A stretch of 64,000 bases of DNA, taken from Peromyscus leucopus (taxonomy: Eukaryota; Chordata; Mammalia; Rodentia; Cricetidae). A program made the position numbers and the translations under genes. Where the stretch lies: the NCBI RefSeq assembly GCF_004664715.2, contig NC_051074.1, positions 14,369,178-14,433,177 of the forward strand, written 5' to 3'. The stretch's first letter is position 1. Each line of letters starts with the position of its first letter. Of this stretch, positions 11,744 to 22,759 are shown one piece after another. The notes below the pieces were generated by a model. It did no database searches, was not told where the DNA came from, and worked only from the letters and a program-made list of their open reading frames with translations.

Positions 11744-12233
11744 TGTAGGCAAGAATAAACAAAGAAATTGCTAAACAGTCTTATTAATAAAAAATCTAGA
11801 GCAAGATATTGAGGTGAAAACCAAGAGATCAGAGGAACAGGACAAGCTACAGCCAACCTCACCTCACCAACTCCTCAGCTTCCAAAGAGAGCTACTTCCT
11901 GTCTACTCATGCCCATATGCCTTTCTGTTCTACCATCTCACTTCCTCTCTCTGCCCAGCTACATCACTTCCTGTCTGTCTGTGCAGACCTCCAGATCTCA
12001 ATGGTTAGTGTTGGGATGAAAGGCATGTGCCATCATGCCTGGTTCTGTTCCCAATGTGGCCATGAACTCAAAGAGATCCAGATGGATCTCTGCCTACCAA
12101 ACGCTAGGATAAAAGGACATGTGCTACCATTGCCTGACTTCTATTTTAATATATTGGCTGGCTTTTTCCTCTGATCCTCAGATCAGCTTTATTAGGGTAC
12201 ACAATATACTGGAGGACACAATATATCACCACA
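11744..12233 (-). mobile_element. ERV LTR, same family as 14207-14684
   Basis: The minus strand begins TGTGGTGATATATTGTG and ends near GCCTACA. It contains CCCTAATAAAGCTGATCTG, two B1-like blocks (CAGAGATCCATCTGGATCTC and CATGATGGCACATGCC) and TTATTAATAAGAC near its 3' end. The same features occur in the same order in the LTR at 14207. No clean target duplication is seen. The 177-codon minus frame at 11329-11862 runs across this boundary and is not a gene. Confidence 0.82.
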
Positions 12234-12239
12234 ATTTGT

Positions 12240-13250
12240 TCTTGTAGGAAATGTCTTGACCCTGATGCAGCTTTCCTTGGATTCTTATGACCTTCTTTGG
12301 ATCTTTAGTGATCTGCAGTATTCGTATTTACTTTGGATGTGAGGGTTTTTCATTTGTTTGTTTGTTTTCATTCGTTTTTCCCTTTTCCTGCTTGCAATTT
12401 GCTTGTTCTTTTACTAATTATTATCACCAACATCTTCACCTATTTTACCTACTTCATTTCTTCTCTGCTCTTGAAACTCTGATTAAATCTCTCCTGTAGT
12501 GTCTCATTTCATTGTTCATTGCTTTGGGCTCTCTTTGTATTTTCTGCTGTTGAGGATCTGCATCTAGATATTGCCACAGATCTCTTTTCCACTTCAGTAT
12601 CCTTATTTATTATAAGTGTATTAAATTTTTCATTTATTTGTCGTTCAGTTTTGGTAGATTGTATGTGTACAGGACTTTATCTATTTTTTCAAGGTTATTC
12701 AATTTGCTTACATATAATTATTGATACCAAAGTCTCTTATAAGCCTGTTTTCTTATGTTATTAGTTATAATATCTTATATTTAATTTCTCATTTTATTTA
12801 TTTGGGTCATCTCTCTTTTTGTAATTCAATCTATGTATTTGTCCATTTTACTTGTGTTTTTCAAAAAGATGATTTGGTTTTGTTGATCTTCTGTTTTCTT
12901 TTAACATTTATTTCTACACTGATATTTGTGATTTTCTATCTTCTACCATCTTTGGCCCAAGTTGTTCTTTTTCTAGCTCCTTGATGTGGAAGTTAGATTG
13001 TTTATTTGAGATCATGATTTTTCTTCATGTAAACATTGCTACTCTAAGTTTCTTTTTCAAGACTGTCTTTGCTGCATCTAATAAGATTGTCCTGCTGTGC
13101 TCCAATTTTCTTTTCTCTCATGATTTTCTGGCCTTTTTCCTTTTTCTTGACTTATGGTTTACAAATATTCACATACTTGGGGTGTCTTTAAATTTTCTTC
13201 TATTGACTTCTAATATCATCCTACTGTAGTTGGAGAAGATACTTGATAAG
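12240..13250 (-). mobile_element. Antisense L1 ORF2 fragment
   Basis: T-rich plus-strand sequence with several hydrophobic open frames, the usual shadow of antisense L1. From about 12560 the order of segments matches the ORF2 region downstream of the endonuclease, reading on the minus strand. The L1 sequence appears to resume at 14685 after the retroviral insertion. The first 300 bp or so are less certainly L1. The fragment is old and carries many stops. Confidence 0.7.
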
Positions 13251-13763
13251 GAATGTAGACATTCTTAAAAAAATCTGCAATGAACCATGACCATTCCCAG
13301 CAGCAACTTGGAAATCCCCAAAAAGAGGATGGGAACCCACAATGATGACTTGATTAGGACAATGATAATGCCATTAAGCTGACAAATGCCACCCAATGAT
13401 TGGCTTTGGACTACAAACTGCTCAGGACAATTTCAAGATGGCTGGCTGAGATGATCCAGCTTCTCAGACAACTCGAGCAAGGACTTGAGACATTTAACCC
13501 AAAAATTTTCTTTTCAGGATCCCCTAAAAATGCCTTCACCCCCAGACAGCAGGAAGTAATTTTAGGAACATGATGCCTACATTTCCAAGAGATGTTATTC
13601 CCAAATAACATCTGAGCCAGATGTTATTTTGTCTTTCAATGAGTTATGGATATTGTCACTGTTTACAATGGTTGGTTACAAGTTGTTAATGGTCAGAAAA
13701 AAAGCTAAACAAAGGAAATTAGATTTGAGGTACTTGTTTAAAAAAAAGAGGATATAGAAAAGG

Positions 13764-13898
13764 GTAGATTATTGAATCTACTCTAAAAAAGTGATATAGA
13801 AATGATAGTATAAAAATGTAGATTATTGAATCTACTATGAAAAGAAAAAAGAGAGAATATGGATATGATAAGATAAAAAGGTAGATTGTTGAATCTAC
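13764..13898 (+). repeat. Three near-identical short hairpins
   Basis: GTAGATT-loop-AATCTAC occurs at 13764-13781, 13818-13835 and 13881-13898 with 4-nt loops (ATTG, ATTG, GTTG). The starts are 54 and 63 bp apart, and the surrounding A-rich sequence is also repeated loosely. Confidence 0.9.
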
Positions 13899-14020
13899 TT
13901 TTTTTAAAGGAACTACTTGTTTTAAATATTTTACATTGGATTGGATTTTTTTATATTGTATATAAATTTTGTATTGGACTCAGCAAAATAGGATAAATAA
14001 TAAATTTTTTGTCTGAATTT

Positions 14021-14112
14021 GTCAAATCTTAATGGACTGGACATTGTTAATATATATAATGGTGTTTTTTTCTCCAAATCTGTCAAATGTTAATGGACTA
14101 GACATTGTTAAT
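14021..14112 (+). repeat. Two-copy direct repeat, 61-bp spacing
   Basis: A 31-bp unit, GTCAAATCTTAATGGACTGG followed by ACATTGTTAAT, at 14021-14051 recurs at 14082-14112 with two substitutions. It lies between the hairpins and the polypurine tract. Confidence 0.9.
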
Positions 14113-14206
14113 GTAATTCTTGACTGTATATATTGTATATACTTATTGGATATAGTTTTTCTTGTATAAGTTATAAGCTATTATTATTTTAGACAAAAAG
14201 GGGAAA

Positions 14207-14684
14207 TGTGGTGATATTGTATCTCCCAATATGTTGTGCACCCTAATGAACTTATCTGGGATCAGAGAACAGAACAGCCACTAGACAGACATAGAAAATG
14301 GTGGCACACACACCTTTAATCTTATCACCTGGGAGGCAGAGATCCATCTGGATCTCTGTGAGTTCAAGGCCACACTGGAAACAGCCAGGCATGGTGACAC
14401 ACACCTTTAATACCAGGAAGTGATGGCAGGAAGCAGAAAGGTATATAAGATGTGAGGATCAGGAACTAGAGGCTTTTAAGCATTTAGACTTTTGAGCAGT
14501 TCAGCTGAGATTCATTAGGATGAGAACTCAGAGGCTTCCAGTTTGAGAAAACAGGATCAGCTGAGAAGTTGACAAGGTGAGGTTAGCTGTGGTTTGTTCT
14601 GTGTTTCTCTGATCATTCAGAATTTATCCCAATACCTAGCTCCTGATTTTTTTTATTAATAAGATCATTTAAGATTCATGTACA
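14207..14684 (+). mobile_element. 3' LTR of the truncated endogenous retrovirus
   Basis: Starts TGTGGTGATATTG right after the polypurine tract, so orientation is secure, and ends near TGTACA. It contains CCCTAATGAACTTATCTGGG, two B1-like blocks (GGTGGCACACACACCTTTAA and GGCATGGTGACACACACC), a TATA-like GGTATATAAG at about 14441, and TTTATTAATAAGATC near the end. Related copies are 11744-12233 (minus) and a 3' fragment at 42275-42505 (plus). L1 sequence continues beyond it. Confidence 0.85.
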
Positions 14685-14895
14685 GATGAAGTTTTCTAAA
14701 TCTTGTTAACATTTATTTTTTAATTTTACTTTTAGTCTATCCTGAAAATACTTGCTTGAGATGAACATATATGCTATGGCGGTTGGGCAAAATGTTCTAC
14801 TTATGTCTGCTAGGTCCATTTGATTTAAGGTGTAGGTAAAATTCTTTTAGTGATCTTTTTTTTGCATTATGCATTTAGTGATTTTTTTTGTATCA
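14685..14895 (-). mobile_element. Antisense L1 ORF2 fragment, endonuclease region
   Basis: On the plus strand it reads GGTTGGGCAAAATGTTCTAC...GTCTGCTAGGTCCATTTGAT, the antisense of the L1 endonuclease segment preceding the conserved D-L-x-D-I-Y type stretch. It continues the L1 broken by the retroviral insertion. Confidence 0.75.
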
Positions 14896-14904
14896 TGGTT
14901 TTGA

Positions 14905-15190
14905 AAATCAGGGCATTATTTAAAGGAACAACATAACTACAAAACAGCAAGAAATATAACAAAATAAGACCTTATCTACCATTAATCTTCTTGAGTGTAA
15001 GGGTAGTAAGCTCCTCAATCATCAAACAATAGAAGGTAGCTGAATGGGGGAAAAAGACCCAAATGTGTGCAGCTTAAGTTCATTTCCTTTTAAGGACACA
15101 TACAGACTGAGAAAAGTGTGGGACAGTTATTCTATGAAAAAGAAAACCAAGGGACACAGAAGTATGTTACACATACACTTAGACAGAAAT
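14905..15190 (+). mobile_element. Sense L1 ORF2 fragment, start of the endonuclease domain
   Basis: Contains CTTATCTACCATTAATCTTC, CTCCTCAATCATCAAAC, GTAGCTGAATGG and TTTAAGGACACATACAGACT. These are diverged matches to the beginning of L1 ORF2 in sense orientation. It abuts antisense L1 at about 14900, so two pieces meet in opposite orientation. Confidence 0.7.
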
Positions 15191-15252
15191 GAACTCTTAA
15201 TTCCAAAAACATAAAAAGAGGTTTTTAAAAAGTCATTATATAATTTTAAAAA

Positions 15253-15363
15253 GTGGCTGATCATGGTGGCATACCCTCCAGCATTTGGGAGGCAGATGAA
15301 GGAAGATCACTGTGAGTTCAAAGCCAGCCTGATATATATAGTGAAATTCTGTCTCAAGTAAAC
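15253..15363 (+). repeat. B1 SINE
   Basis: GGCTGATCATGGTGGCATAC, CAGCATTTGGGAGGCAG, GATCACTGTGAGTTCAAAGC and CTGTCTCAAGTAAAC are B1 landmarks on the plus strand. Confidence 0.88.
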
Positions 15364-15689
15364 AAAAATCATTAAGGAATCAACTCAATTAAAGATTATA
15401 AAAATTATGATAATGTATATACCTGACATGAGAGACCAAAAAACAGAAAGCAAATACTAACATACCCAAGAAACAGTAACACAATAATTATTGAGGACTT
15501 CTGTACTGCAGATAAATTATTGTGAGTCACAGATTCCTAAGGTATATATAATCATTAACTTAATCTATCATTGAGGTTTTAAATTCAATTATGATTATTA
15601 CCCCAGATCTAAACATTCATTTGGTTCTTCTAGAAGTTTATTTGGTCACTTTAGTTATGTTTCATATCTCTTTTGATTATTTAAAAATT

Positions 15690-15905
15690 ATTTTAGATTT
15701 ATTTATTTTATGTGTATGAGTGTTTTGCTTACATGTATGCACGTGTACCACGTGTGTGTGCCTGTTCTTGTGTTTGCAGAGGTCAGAAAGAGGTCTCTGG
15801 GTTTCCTGGATGGTTGTGAGCTACCATATAGGTGCTGGGAACTGTACTCAGATTTTCTGAAAGAGCACCAAGTGTTCTTAACCACTGAACAATCTATCAG
15901 CCTGT
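15690..15905 (-). repeat. B2/B3-type SINE
   Basis: On the plus strand it shows antisense landmarks: ATTTATTTTATGTGTATGAG, CAGAGGTCAGAAAGAGG, GGATGGTTGTGAGCTACCAT, GGTGCTGGGAACTGTACTCA and AACCACTGAACAATCTATCA. It is tRNA-derived with a diverged promoter end on the right. Confidence 0.88.
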
Positions 15906-18063
15906 CTTTTGATTCTTTAAACATATCAGGAATGCTTACTTCAAATTTTACACTGTTAATTCTAGAACACAAAGCTATTGTAGGTCTGATTCTTTTGTTT
16001 TATCCTCATGGGACCTCTAAATGCTTGCTTACTTATGAGTTTTGTACTGTTTCTGTACTGATCTCATGTTCCTTGAGTATTTCAGTAGAAATTCTTTGAG
16101 CATCTTTAGTTGGTATTCAGGATATACAGTATACTGTACCACAAGCAAATTGCTCTAAACTACCTTTTCCATATCACATTTGCCAGAGATCCATAAATGT
16201 TGAAGAATATTTAACAGTTGCCTGGTAAGGAAAAAAATCTTTGACGTTAAATTATCTAAATTTTCCTAGAATACTTTCATATTTTTTATTTAAAACTCAG
16301 AGAAGGCAAGGTAAGTCTTCAGTTCCTCCTGAGAGCCACAGAGAATGATAGAGACCAAGCATCACTCTGTGAATAGCAAGGTTTCATTTGGCTGTTCTTC
16401 ACATTCATCTTGTCACAATTCTCCTCCTTCTGTACTTCTCAGAATTCAACATAAAATTTGCATCATCTTATTCCTGAAAGTTACACCAGAGGACCATTCT
16501 TTCCCTGTCATGCAAATTGTTTCACTCTCCTGAGGCAAATGACACCTGGCTTAACTTTTTCCCTCACACTCTGCTCTGTTCTTGAACTCAACACATGGAA
16601 TATCAACTCTTGTTTGCTCCATGAAAACTCTGCATTTGACTCATAATTTTGGGTTCCATTTCTGGCTCTGGTTTGCTTTGACTAACTTCAAAATCTCATT
16701 TTTTTTTTCACTTTTTGATTTTCAGAATAAACTCAACCACTCTACTACAACAGCCTATTTCTGTAGTCTCAAGAAACGTTACCATCTTGAAAATCATACA
16801 ACGAGGGATTTCCCCTTTTTAATCACAACTTCCTATTTCTGTCCTGACCTTTTCATAATGTATCAGCTCTTTAACCTAATGGAGACACCTGTTCTATTTA
16901 TCTGTGCTTTCAACACTTCAAATACTTCTCACGGTTTCTATCATCTCCAAATTTCTCTCAAATTTTATAATTCGAGGCTTCAAGCCCTGCTTCATTTAAT
17001 ATAGTAACCGACTTGACTAATCTTTCTGTTAACTCCAGTTAGCAAAACTGTAGACAAAAAAAATGTCCATTTCTTTACTTTGCTACCTAGGCTAAAAAAT
17101 GTTTCTGAAGAAATATAATTTCTACTTTGATAATGGTTGACTAGATTATTTGGATAAATTTCATCTGGTGAAAACTTCTAAATAGTGTATATGTTATAAC
17201 ACATATTCCTTAAAACATTAAAGAATCTCAAATATTTTAAGGAATTTCAGGTCAAATTTAAGAAAAAGTGAAAACACGAAGTACACTAAGCCCTGAAGCA
17301 CCTTCTCCCAGAGGCATTCTTTAATGTGAGAAAATTAAACTCAGGTTTTGGTGGCCTCCCTAAGTAAAGGATCTTAACTTAAGGCTCATAGTCAACTCAA
17401 GCAGGAAATCTAGAAAGAGACTGATTGCATTTCTAGCCACAATTGCAAAGTGCTGACTGTCCAAGCAAAAGGAGAGTTAGAAAGAAACTGCTAGAAAGGT
17501 TACCTTAGAACTGAACAGGGAGGGAGATGGAGGAAAGGAATATGATTGCTCTTGGGAAACTTGTGGCCACAGGCTCCACTTTCCGAGGAATAAGTTCTCA
17601 TACTTTTGTGAAGACTAGAAAAACTCGAGTAAGTTTGATTTAAGTAAGGTAGTTCTAGACTGACAATGCCCGTGGATTTCATCCAAAGAAATAGACTCAG
17701 ATTCTCTTTGAAGGAAGATAGTTTTCAGATATATTTCACAGAAAGTGAAAAGTATATAGAAAAAAATATAAAATCAAGTATCCAGGGAACAGAAAATCCT
17801 GGGGAGAAAATGAAAGGAATAAGGGGAAATAGATCTATGAAGTTTTCATGCACTGAAATCATTGGACACTAATTATAAATATCTATGCTAACTACATAGA
17901 GAACACAAGAGACTTTAAAACTTGGACTAACAGAACTGAAAAAGGAGCAAAGTAAAATGTCTGTACATGAAAAATAGTTACCAAAATTAAACGTAGTATC
18001 TGAACTAAACAACAGTTTACCCACAAGAGTAGAAAAAGGGGGTTGTAAATCCAGATGAGAAAG
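15906..18063. other. No recognised gene
   Basis: AT-rich sequence. The 140-codon plus frame at 16582-17004 lies in T-rich sequence and has no recognisable domain. I see no clear transposon, although diverged L1 cannot be excluded. Confidence 0.45.
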
Positions 18064-18190
18064 TGGGGCTGGTGGCACATGCCTGTAAATTCTGTCAGTC
18101 AAGAGGTAGAAGCTGTAAGATCACAGTTTCAAGGCAGCCTGCGTTTTATGGGCTGTGAGTCTGGCTCAAAGCAACAGCAACAAAAAAATA
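18064..18190 (+). repeat. B1-like SINE, diverged
   Basis: GGGGCTGGTGGCACATGCCT, CAAGAGGTAGAAGCTGTAAG, a GATCACAGTTTCAAGGCAGC block and CTCAAAGCAACAGCAAC resemble a diverged B1 with an A-rich tail. Confidence 0.65.
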
Positions 18191-18403
18191 TGAAGATGAA
18201 AAGAAAAAGCAAAGAATGAATCCCAGAGATGCAAAGAGATGAAAGGTATAAAGGAAGAGCCTAGAGGACCTAGAAGGTGGCACACATGAAAGTGAGAGGA
18301 GAGAGAATGAAGGCAAAGACAGTATTTGGAAAAAAAATGGTTGAGATACACTGTAGTTCTATAAATATTTGACTTCAATAGTACATTTGCAAGATGATTT
18401 GAG

Positions 18404-18545
18404 CTGGGCATAGTGAGGGATACCATTAATTCCAGCACTTGAGAGTCAGAATGAGGCAGATCTATGTTAATAAAAGGCCAGTTTGGTCTATATAGTGAGT
18501 TCCAGGCCAGCCAGAGCAACATTGTGAGACTGTCTCAAGAAAATA
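18404..18545 (+). repeat. B1 SINE
   Basis: GAGCTGGGCATAGTGAGGGA, TTCCAGCACTTGAGAG, GTTTGGTCTATATAGTGAGT, TTCCAGGCCAGCCAGAGC and GACTGTCTCAAGAAAAT are B1 landmarks. It ends where the L1 begins. Confidence 0.88.
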
Positions 18546-18845
18546 ATAGTTTAAAAATTTTTTCCATATAAACATCCAATTTCCACAGCACCATTTGTTG
18601 AAGATGTTGTCTTTTATTCAATATATGTTTCTTGCTTCTTTGTGAAATGTTAGATGGCTGCAATTACACATATACATATTTGGGTCTTCTATTTTATTCT
18701 ACTAGTCTACATGTCTTTTTTTTTTTTCATGCCAGCACCATATTGTTTTTATTATTACAACTCTACAATAGATCTTGAAATCTAGAATAACATCCTTCTG
18801 GTAGTCTTCCTTTTGTTCAATATTGCTCTGGCTACACAAGGTCTT

Positions 18846-19088
18846 TTATTTTTTCATATATAATTTTAGTTTTTTCCCTATTTCTTTTAAGAAAGTTGCG
18901 GAAATTTTGATTGGTATTGAACTGAATTTGTAAATTGGTTTTGGTAGGATGGTCATTTTCACAATATTAATTCTACCAATCCATGAACATGGGCTGTCTT
19001 TCCATTTTCTAGTGTTTCCTTCTTGTTTAAGTTTGTTCCAAGGTATTTTATTGTCTTTGATGGCTGCTACAAATAGAGGTGAGTCCAT
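18846..19088 (-). pseudogene. L1 ORF2 C-terminal fragment
   Basis: An open minus frame of 80 codons. It carries the typical L1 ORF2 post-RT stretch [17 protein letters not shown], followed by I-L-P-K-P-I-Y-K-F and I-P-I-K-I. It is a remnant of the L1-encoded endonuclease/reverse transcriptase, lying between stops, and not a functional gene. Confidence 0.88.
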
Positions 19089-19556
19089 GATCTCCTTCTC
19101 AATGTGTTTTTTGATGGTGAAAATAGGCTACTGATTTTTGTAAGTTGATTTAGTACTCTGCCACTTTGATGAAATTGTTGATTGTTTCTAGAAGTTCTCT
19201 GGTGGAAGTTTTGGGATCTCTTATGTATCTTGTTATATCATAGGCAAATAGGGATAATTTGACTCATTCTTTTCTTATTTGTATTTCTTTAATTTCCCTC
19301 TCTTGACTTATTGCTCCAGCAAGAGCTTTCAGCATTATGTTAGAAAAGGATGGTGATAATGGACAGCCTTGTCTCATTCTAGACTTTAATGGGATTGCTT
19401 GAGCTTTTCTCAATTTAGAATAATGTTGTCTTTGAGTGCCATATATAGACTTTATTATGCTGAGGTCTGTTCCCTTCAGTCATATACTATCTATGGCATT
19501 TATCATGAAGGCATGTTGGATTTTGTCAAAGGATTTTTCTGCATTTGTTGAAATGA

Positions 19557-19734
19557 TCATGAGATATTTTTGTCTTCATATCCATTTATGTGATTTATTA
19601 CACTCATTGATTTGTATATATTGAACCAACCCCCGATTTCTTGGATACACACTTGATCATGGTAGATTATCTTCTTAATATCTGCTTGTATTTGGTTTGC
19701 TAATATTTTATTGAAGCTTTTTGTATCTACATTC
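19557..19734 (-). pseudogene. L1 ORF2 reverse-transcriptase fragment, cut by an LTR
   Basis: On the minus strand the translation contains [15 protein letters not shown] and G-W-F-N-I-Y-K-S followed by I-N-H-I-N. These match the L1 reverse-transcriptase segment that precedes the catalytic region. The LTR at 19735-20085 splits this domain. The long open frame through both is chimeric. Confidence 0.85.
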
Positions 19735-20085
19735 TGCTGTGGATATTGTTCTGTATAAATAAAACACTGATTGTCCAGTGGCCAGACAGGAAGTAGGCAG
19801 GACAAGGAGAGAGGAGAATTCTGGGGTGTGGAAGGCTGAGCCAGAGAGACTGCCAGCCGTTGAGATGATGAGCAAGATGTAAGGTACCGGTAAGCCACAA
19901 GCCACGTGGCAACTTATAGATTAATAAAAATGGGTTAATTTAAGATAGAAGAACTAGATAGCTAGAAGCCTGAGCCATTAGGCCAAACAGTTTAAATAAT
20001 GTAAGAGTCTGTGTGTTTATTTTATAAGTGGACTCCGGGACTGGCGGCGTTGGCGGGAGCTAGAGAGAAAAACTCACCAGCTACA
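19735..20085 (+). mobile_element. Solo ERV2-type LTR, five-copy family, copy A
   Basis: Reads TGCTGTGGATATTG...GCTACA. Family blocks are AAATAAAACACTGATTG, CCAGACAGGAAGTAGGCAGG, GCCGGTAAGCCAC-like GTACCGGTAAGCCACAAGCC, AATGGGTTAATTTAAG and a 3' GGGACTGGCGG block. Flanks are ACATTC and ATATTC (one mismatch), consistent with a 6-bp target duplication. It interrupts the L1 RT region. Confidence 0.87.
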
Positions 20086-21017
20086 ATATTCATCAGTTAT
20101 GCTGGTCTGTACTTTCCTTGTTGTTGTATCTTTACCTGGTTTGAGTATTAGAGTGATGCTGGCTGCATAGAAAAAGTTTGGGAGTGACCCTTCTGTTTCT
20201 ATTTTTTTTTTCTGAAAAGTTTAAGAAAGTTTGGCTGTAATTCTTCCTTGAAAGTTTGGTAAAATTGGGCTGTGAAACTATTCAGACCTGGCTAACTTTT
20301 TCTGTCAGAAGACTTTTTATTACTGTTGCAATCTCCTCTCTGTTATGGGTTTGTCTAGGTTGTGAGTCTCTTCTTGGTTTAATTTTGGTACTTTGGATTA
20401 TTCAAGAAATTCATCTCTTTCTTTTACATTTTCCAACTTAATGGAGTGAAAGTTGTGATTCTGAATTTATTTGGTGTCTGTTGTGATGTTTCCCTGTTTA
20501 TTTCTAATTCTGTAAATTTGGGTCCTCTCTCTTTCTTTGTGTCAGTTGGGCCAAGGGTCTTCTGATTTTGTTCGTCTTCTCAAAGAACCAGCTCTTAAAT
20601 TCAATGACTTTTTATATTTCCTTGTTTTTTATGTTTATAATTTCTGCTATGACTTCATTATTTATTGCCATCAACTGGGTTCAGATTTGGTTTGTTCTTC
20701 TGTTTCCAAATTTTTGAATAGCATCATTGAGTCGTTTATTTGTGCTCTTTCTGATCTTTTCATGTTGGCACTTAGGGCTATAAACTTCTCTCTTAGAACT
20801 ACTTTTAATGTGTCTCAGAGGTTTCATTGTGTTGTGTTGTGTTTTCCTTTTCATTTGGTTCTAGGAATATTTTTGTTTCTTTCTTGATTTTTTTCTTTGA
20901 TTCAGTCATCATTCAGTGAAGAGTTGTTTACTTTTTATAGGTTTATACACTTACTGGCATTTTGTTTGCTGCCAATTTTAAGTTTTATTGCTTGATGATT
21001 ATATAGGACACATGGAA

Positions 21018-21494
21018 TTATTTCAATATTCTGTATTTGCTAATGTTTATTTTGTGTTTTAGCATATGGTCTATTTTAGAGAAGCTTCCACATTCTGCTG
21101 AGTAGAATGCATATTCCTTGGCCGTTGGGTAGAATATTGTATAGAGATCTGTTAGGTCCATTTGACACAAGATGTTATTTAATTCTGAAGTTTCTCTGTT
21201 TATTTCTGTCCAGATGACAAATATGTTGGAGAAAGTGTGGACTGAAATCACTATTATTAAGCTTGTGTTAATCTTTGTCTTTAATTCCATTAGTATGCTT
21301 TTTATGAAGTTGGTGGCACCAGAGTTTGATGAATATGTGTTTAGTATTGTTATATTCCCCTGATTAATTGACCCCTTGATTAAAATGAAGGGTCCTTCTT
21401 TGTCTCCTCTAATTAGTTTCAGTTTAAAGACTATTTTGTCAGGTACTAGGATGTCAATGCCTGCTACCTTCTTGATCCCACTTGCTTCAAGCAC
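21018..21494 (-). pseudogene. L1 ORF2 endonuclease-domain fragment
   Basis: 158 open minus-strand codons with L1 endonuclease features: R-G-D-K-E-G-P-F-I-L-I-K-G-S-I-N-Q near the start, then I-L-N-T-Y-S-S-N, and S-K-I-D-H-M near the C-terminal end, which matches the conserved S-x-I-D-H motif of L1 endonucleases. The central G-D-F-N-type site appears lost (V-I-S-V-H-T-F in its place). It starts within the domain and stops before the RT, so it is non-functional. Confidence 0.9.
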
Positions 21495-21637
21495 TTCTTT
21501 CCATCCTTCACTTTAAGGTGGTGCTGTCTTTAAAGCCAAGATAAGTTTCTCATAGACAATAAATAGATGGGTTTTTATTTCTTAGTCCCTTAACCTGGAC
21601 TGTGTGTTTTGATTAAAGAGCTGAGACCATTATTAGT

Positions 21638-21974
21638 TGTGGGGGCCCACAGAGGTTTCCTAGTGAGTTGTGAGCTTACTTTACCCAGCAGGGCTGTATT
21701 AGGGGATATCTTGATCACATGCATGGGTACCAGATATTTGGAAGGGTCTGCACTTGGCTGTGCTGGGGGAACTACTTTTGCCCTGCTCCTTGGCATTCCT
21801 ATAAAAAGCCCCTTTGAAGAGCCAGAAGGAGCTGGTGGATATTGATCCAGGTCCTCCTGGAGCTATTCTGTGTTTCTGTCTATCTTCTCCATACTATCAT
21901 CTTTCACTTTGTTTCTTTCTTATCCCTCTCTCCTCAAGAGCAACCTGGGAAAAAGTGGGAGCTAGCTTCCCACA
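21638..21974 (+). mobile_element. Solo ERV2-type LTR of a different family, perfect target duplication
   Basis: 337 bp reading TGTGGGGGCCCAC...CTTCCCACA, flanked by perfect ATTAGT hexamers at 21632-21637 and 21975-21980. CCTATAAAAAGCC at about 21799 is a plausible TATA box and fixes the plus orientation. It differs from the five-copy family. The 6-bp duplication supports a betaretrovirus-like (ERVK/IAP-like) origin. Confidence 0.88.
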
Positions 21975-22759
21975 ATTAGTGAGTATTGAAAGGTGTATAT
22001 AGGTTACAGTTATTTTAATGTTCTTAGCTGGTTTGTGTCCTTAGTTGTGCTTTGTATTCCATTAAATTATAGTTTTGTTTGTTTTCATTCAGAGTCTCAA
22101 TTTTGAGCTTTTTACTCCCTTCATTGGAAGTATAGTTTCTTGTATTTTGTTTACTATTCTTTTGCAGGATATGAATTTTTAGAGGCTGTTTTGGTTATGA
22201 GATTTTAAAAAAACTTTCAATTATTGTACATAGTTTTTCATTTTTTCTGGGTTCATAGTCTATATTAGACATTGTGGTCTTTTAGAAGTTGGAATTTTCT
22301 GCTTCAGGTTCTTCTGTCTTTTGGAATTTCCATTGAGGAGTCAGGTGTTATTCTAATGAGTTTTCCTTTATAGGAAACTTGTGCTTTTCTTTTCTTTTGT
22401 GGTTGTCAACATTTCTTCTTTGTCCTTTATAATGTTTTAGCTATGATATGATATAGGGTGTTTCTATTTTTAGTTTTGTCTAGTTGGGGTTATGTGTGTT
22501 TCCTGTATCTGTATGGGTATGTTGTTCCTAAGTTTGGAGTTTTCTTCTATGATCTTATTAGTGATCTGGTCTATGCCATTGACTTGGGAATCTTCTCCCT
22601 CATCTATGCCTATAATTAAAAGATTTGGTCTTTTGATGGTATCTCACATTCCCTGCATATTCCCTTTCTATGGTCTTAAAAATTCTCTGTGATTTTGGCT
22701 TATTTCATCTAGATTCTCTACTTTGTCTTCTAGTCCTGATATTCTATCTTCTACTTGAT

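Larger units (their letters stand above)
13251..14206 (+). mobile_element. 3' part of an endogenous retrovirus interior, 5'-truncated
   Basis: Called retroviral because it ends in a polypurine tract (GACAAAAAGGGGAAA, 14192-14206) directly followed by an LTR starting TGTGGTG. No 5' LTR or gag-pol is present. A stretch near 13430-13600 aligns by eye with 63700-63870, another retroviral interior piece. Its last part is A/T-rich and non-coding and carries three hairpins and a 61-bp repeat, listed separately. The exact left junction with L1 is uncertain, around 13240-13260. No retroviral protein can be read intact. Confidence 0.75.

Noticed and set aside
11329..11862. 177-codon minus-strand open frame
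   Set aside because: It spans a B1 fragment and the end of an ERV LTR, and the translation matches no protein that I know.
11738..12239. ACAAAT and ATTTGT flanks of the 11744 LTR as a target duplication
   Set aside because: They are reverse complements, not direct repeats, so they are not evidence of insertion.
12287..13229. Series of hydrophobic plus-strand frames resembling membrane proteins
   Set aside because: Largely the antisense shadow of L1 ORF2, whose A-rich coding strand gives Phe/Leu/Ile-rich complements.
13251..14206. Possible intact retroviral env gene upstream of the 3' LTR
   Set aside because: No long open frame exists, and the segment is A/T-rich, repeat-bearing and 5'-truncated.
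16582..17004. 140-codon plus-strand open frame
   Set aside because: It lies in T-rich sequence and is hydrophobic by composition, with no recognisable domain and no supporting start or splice context.
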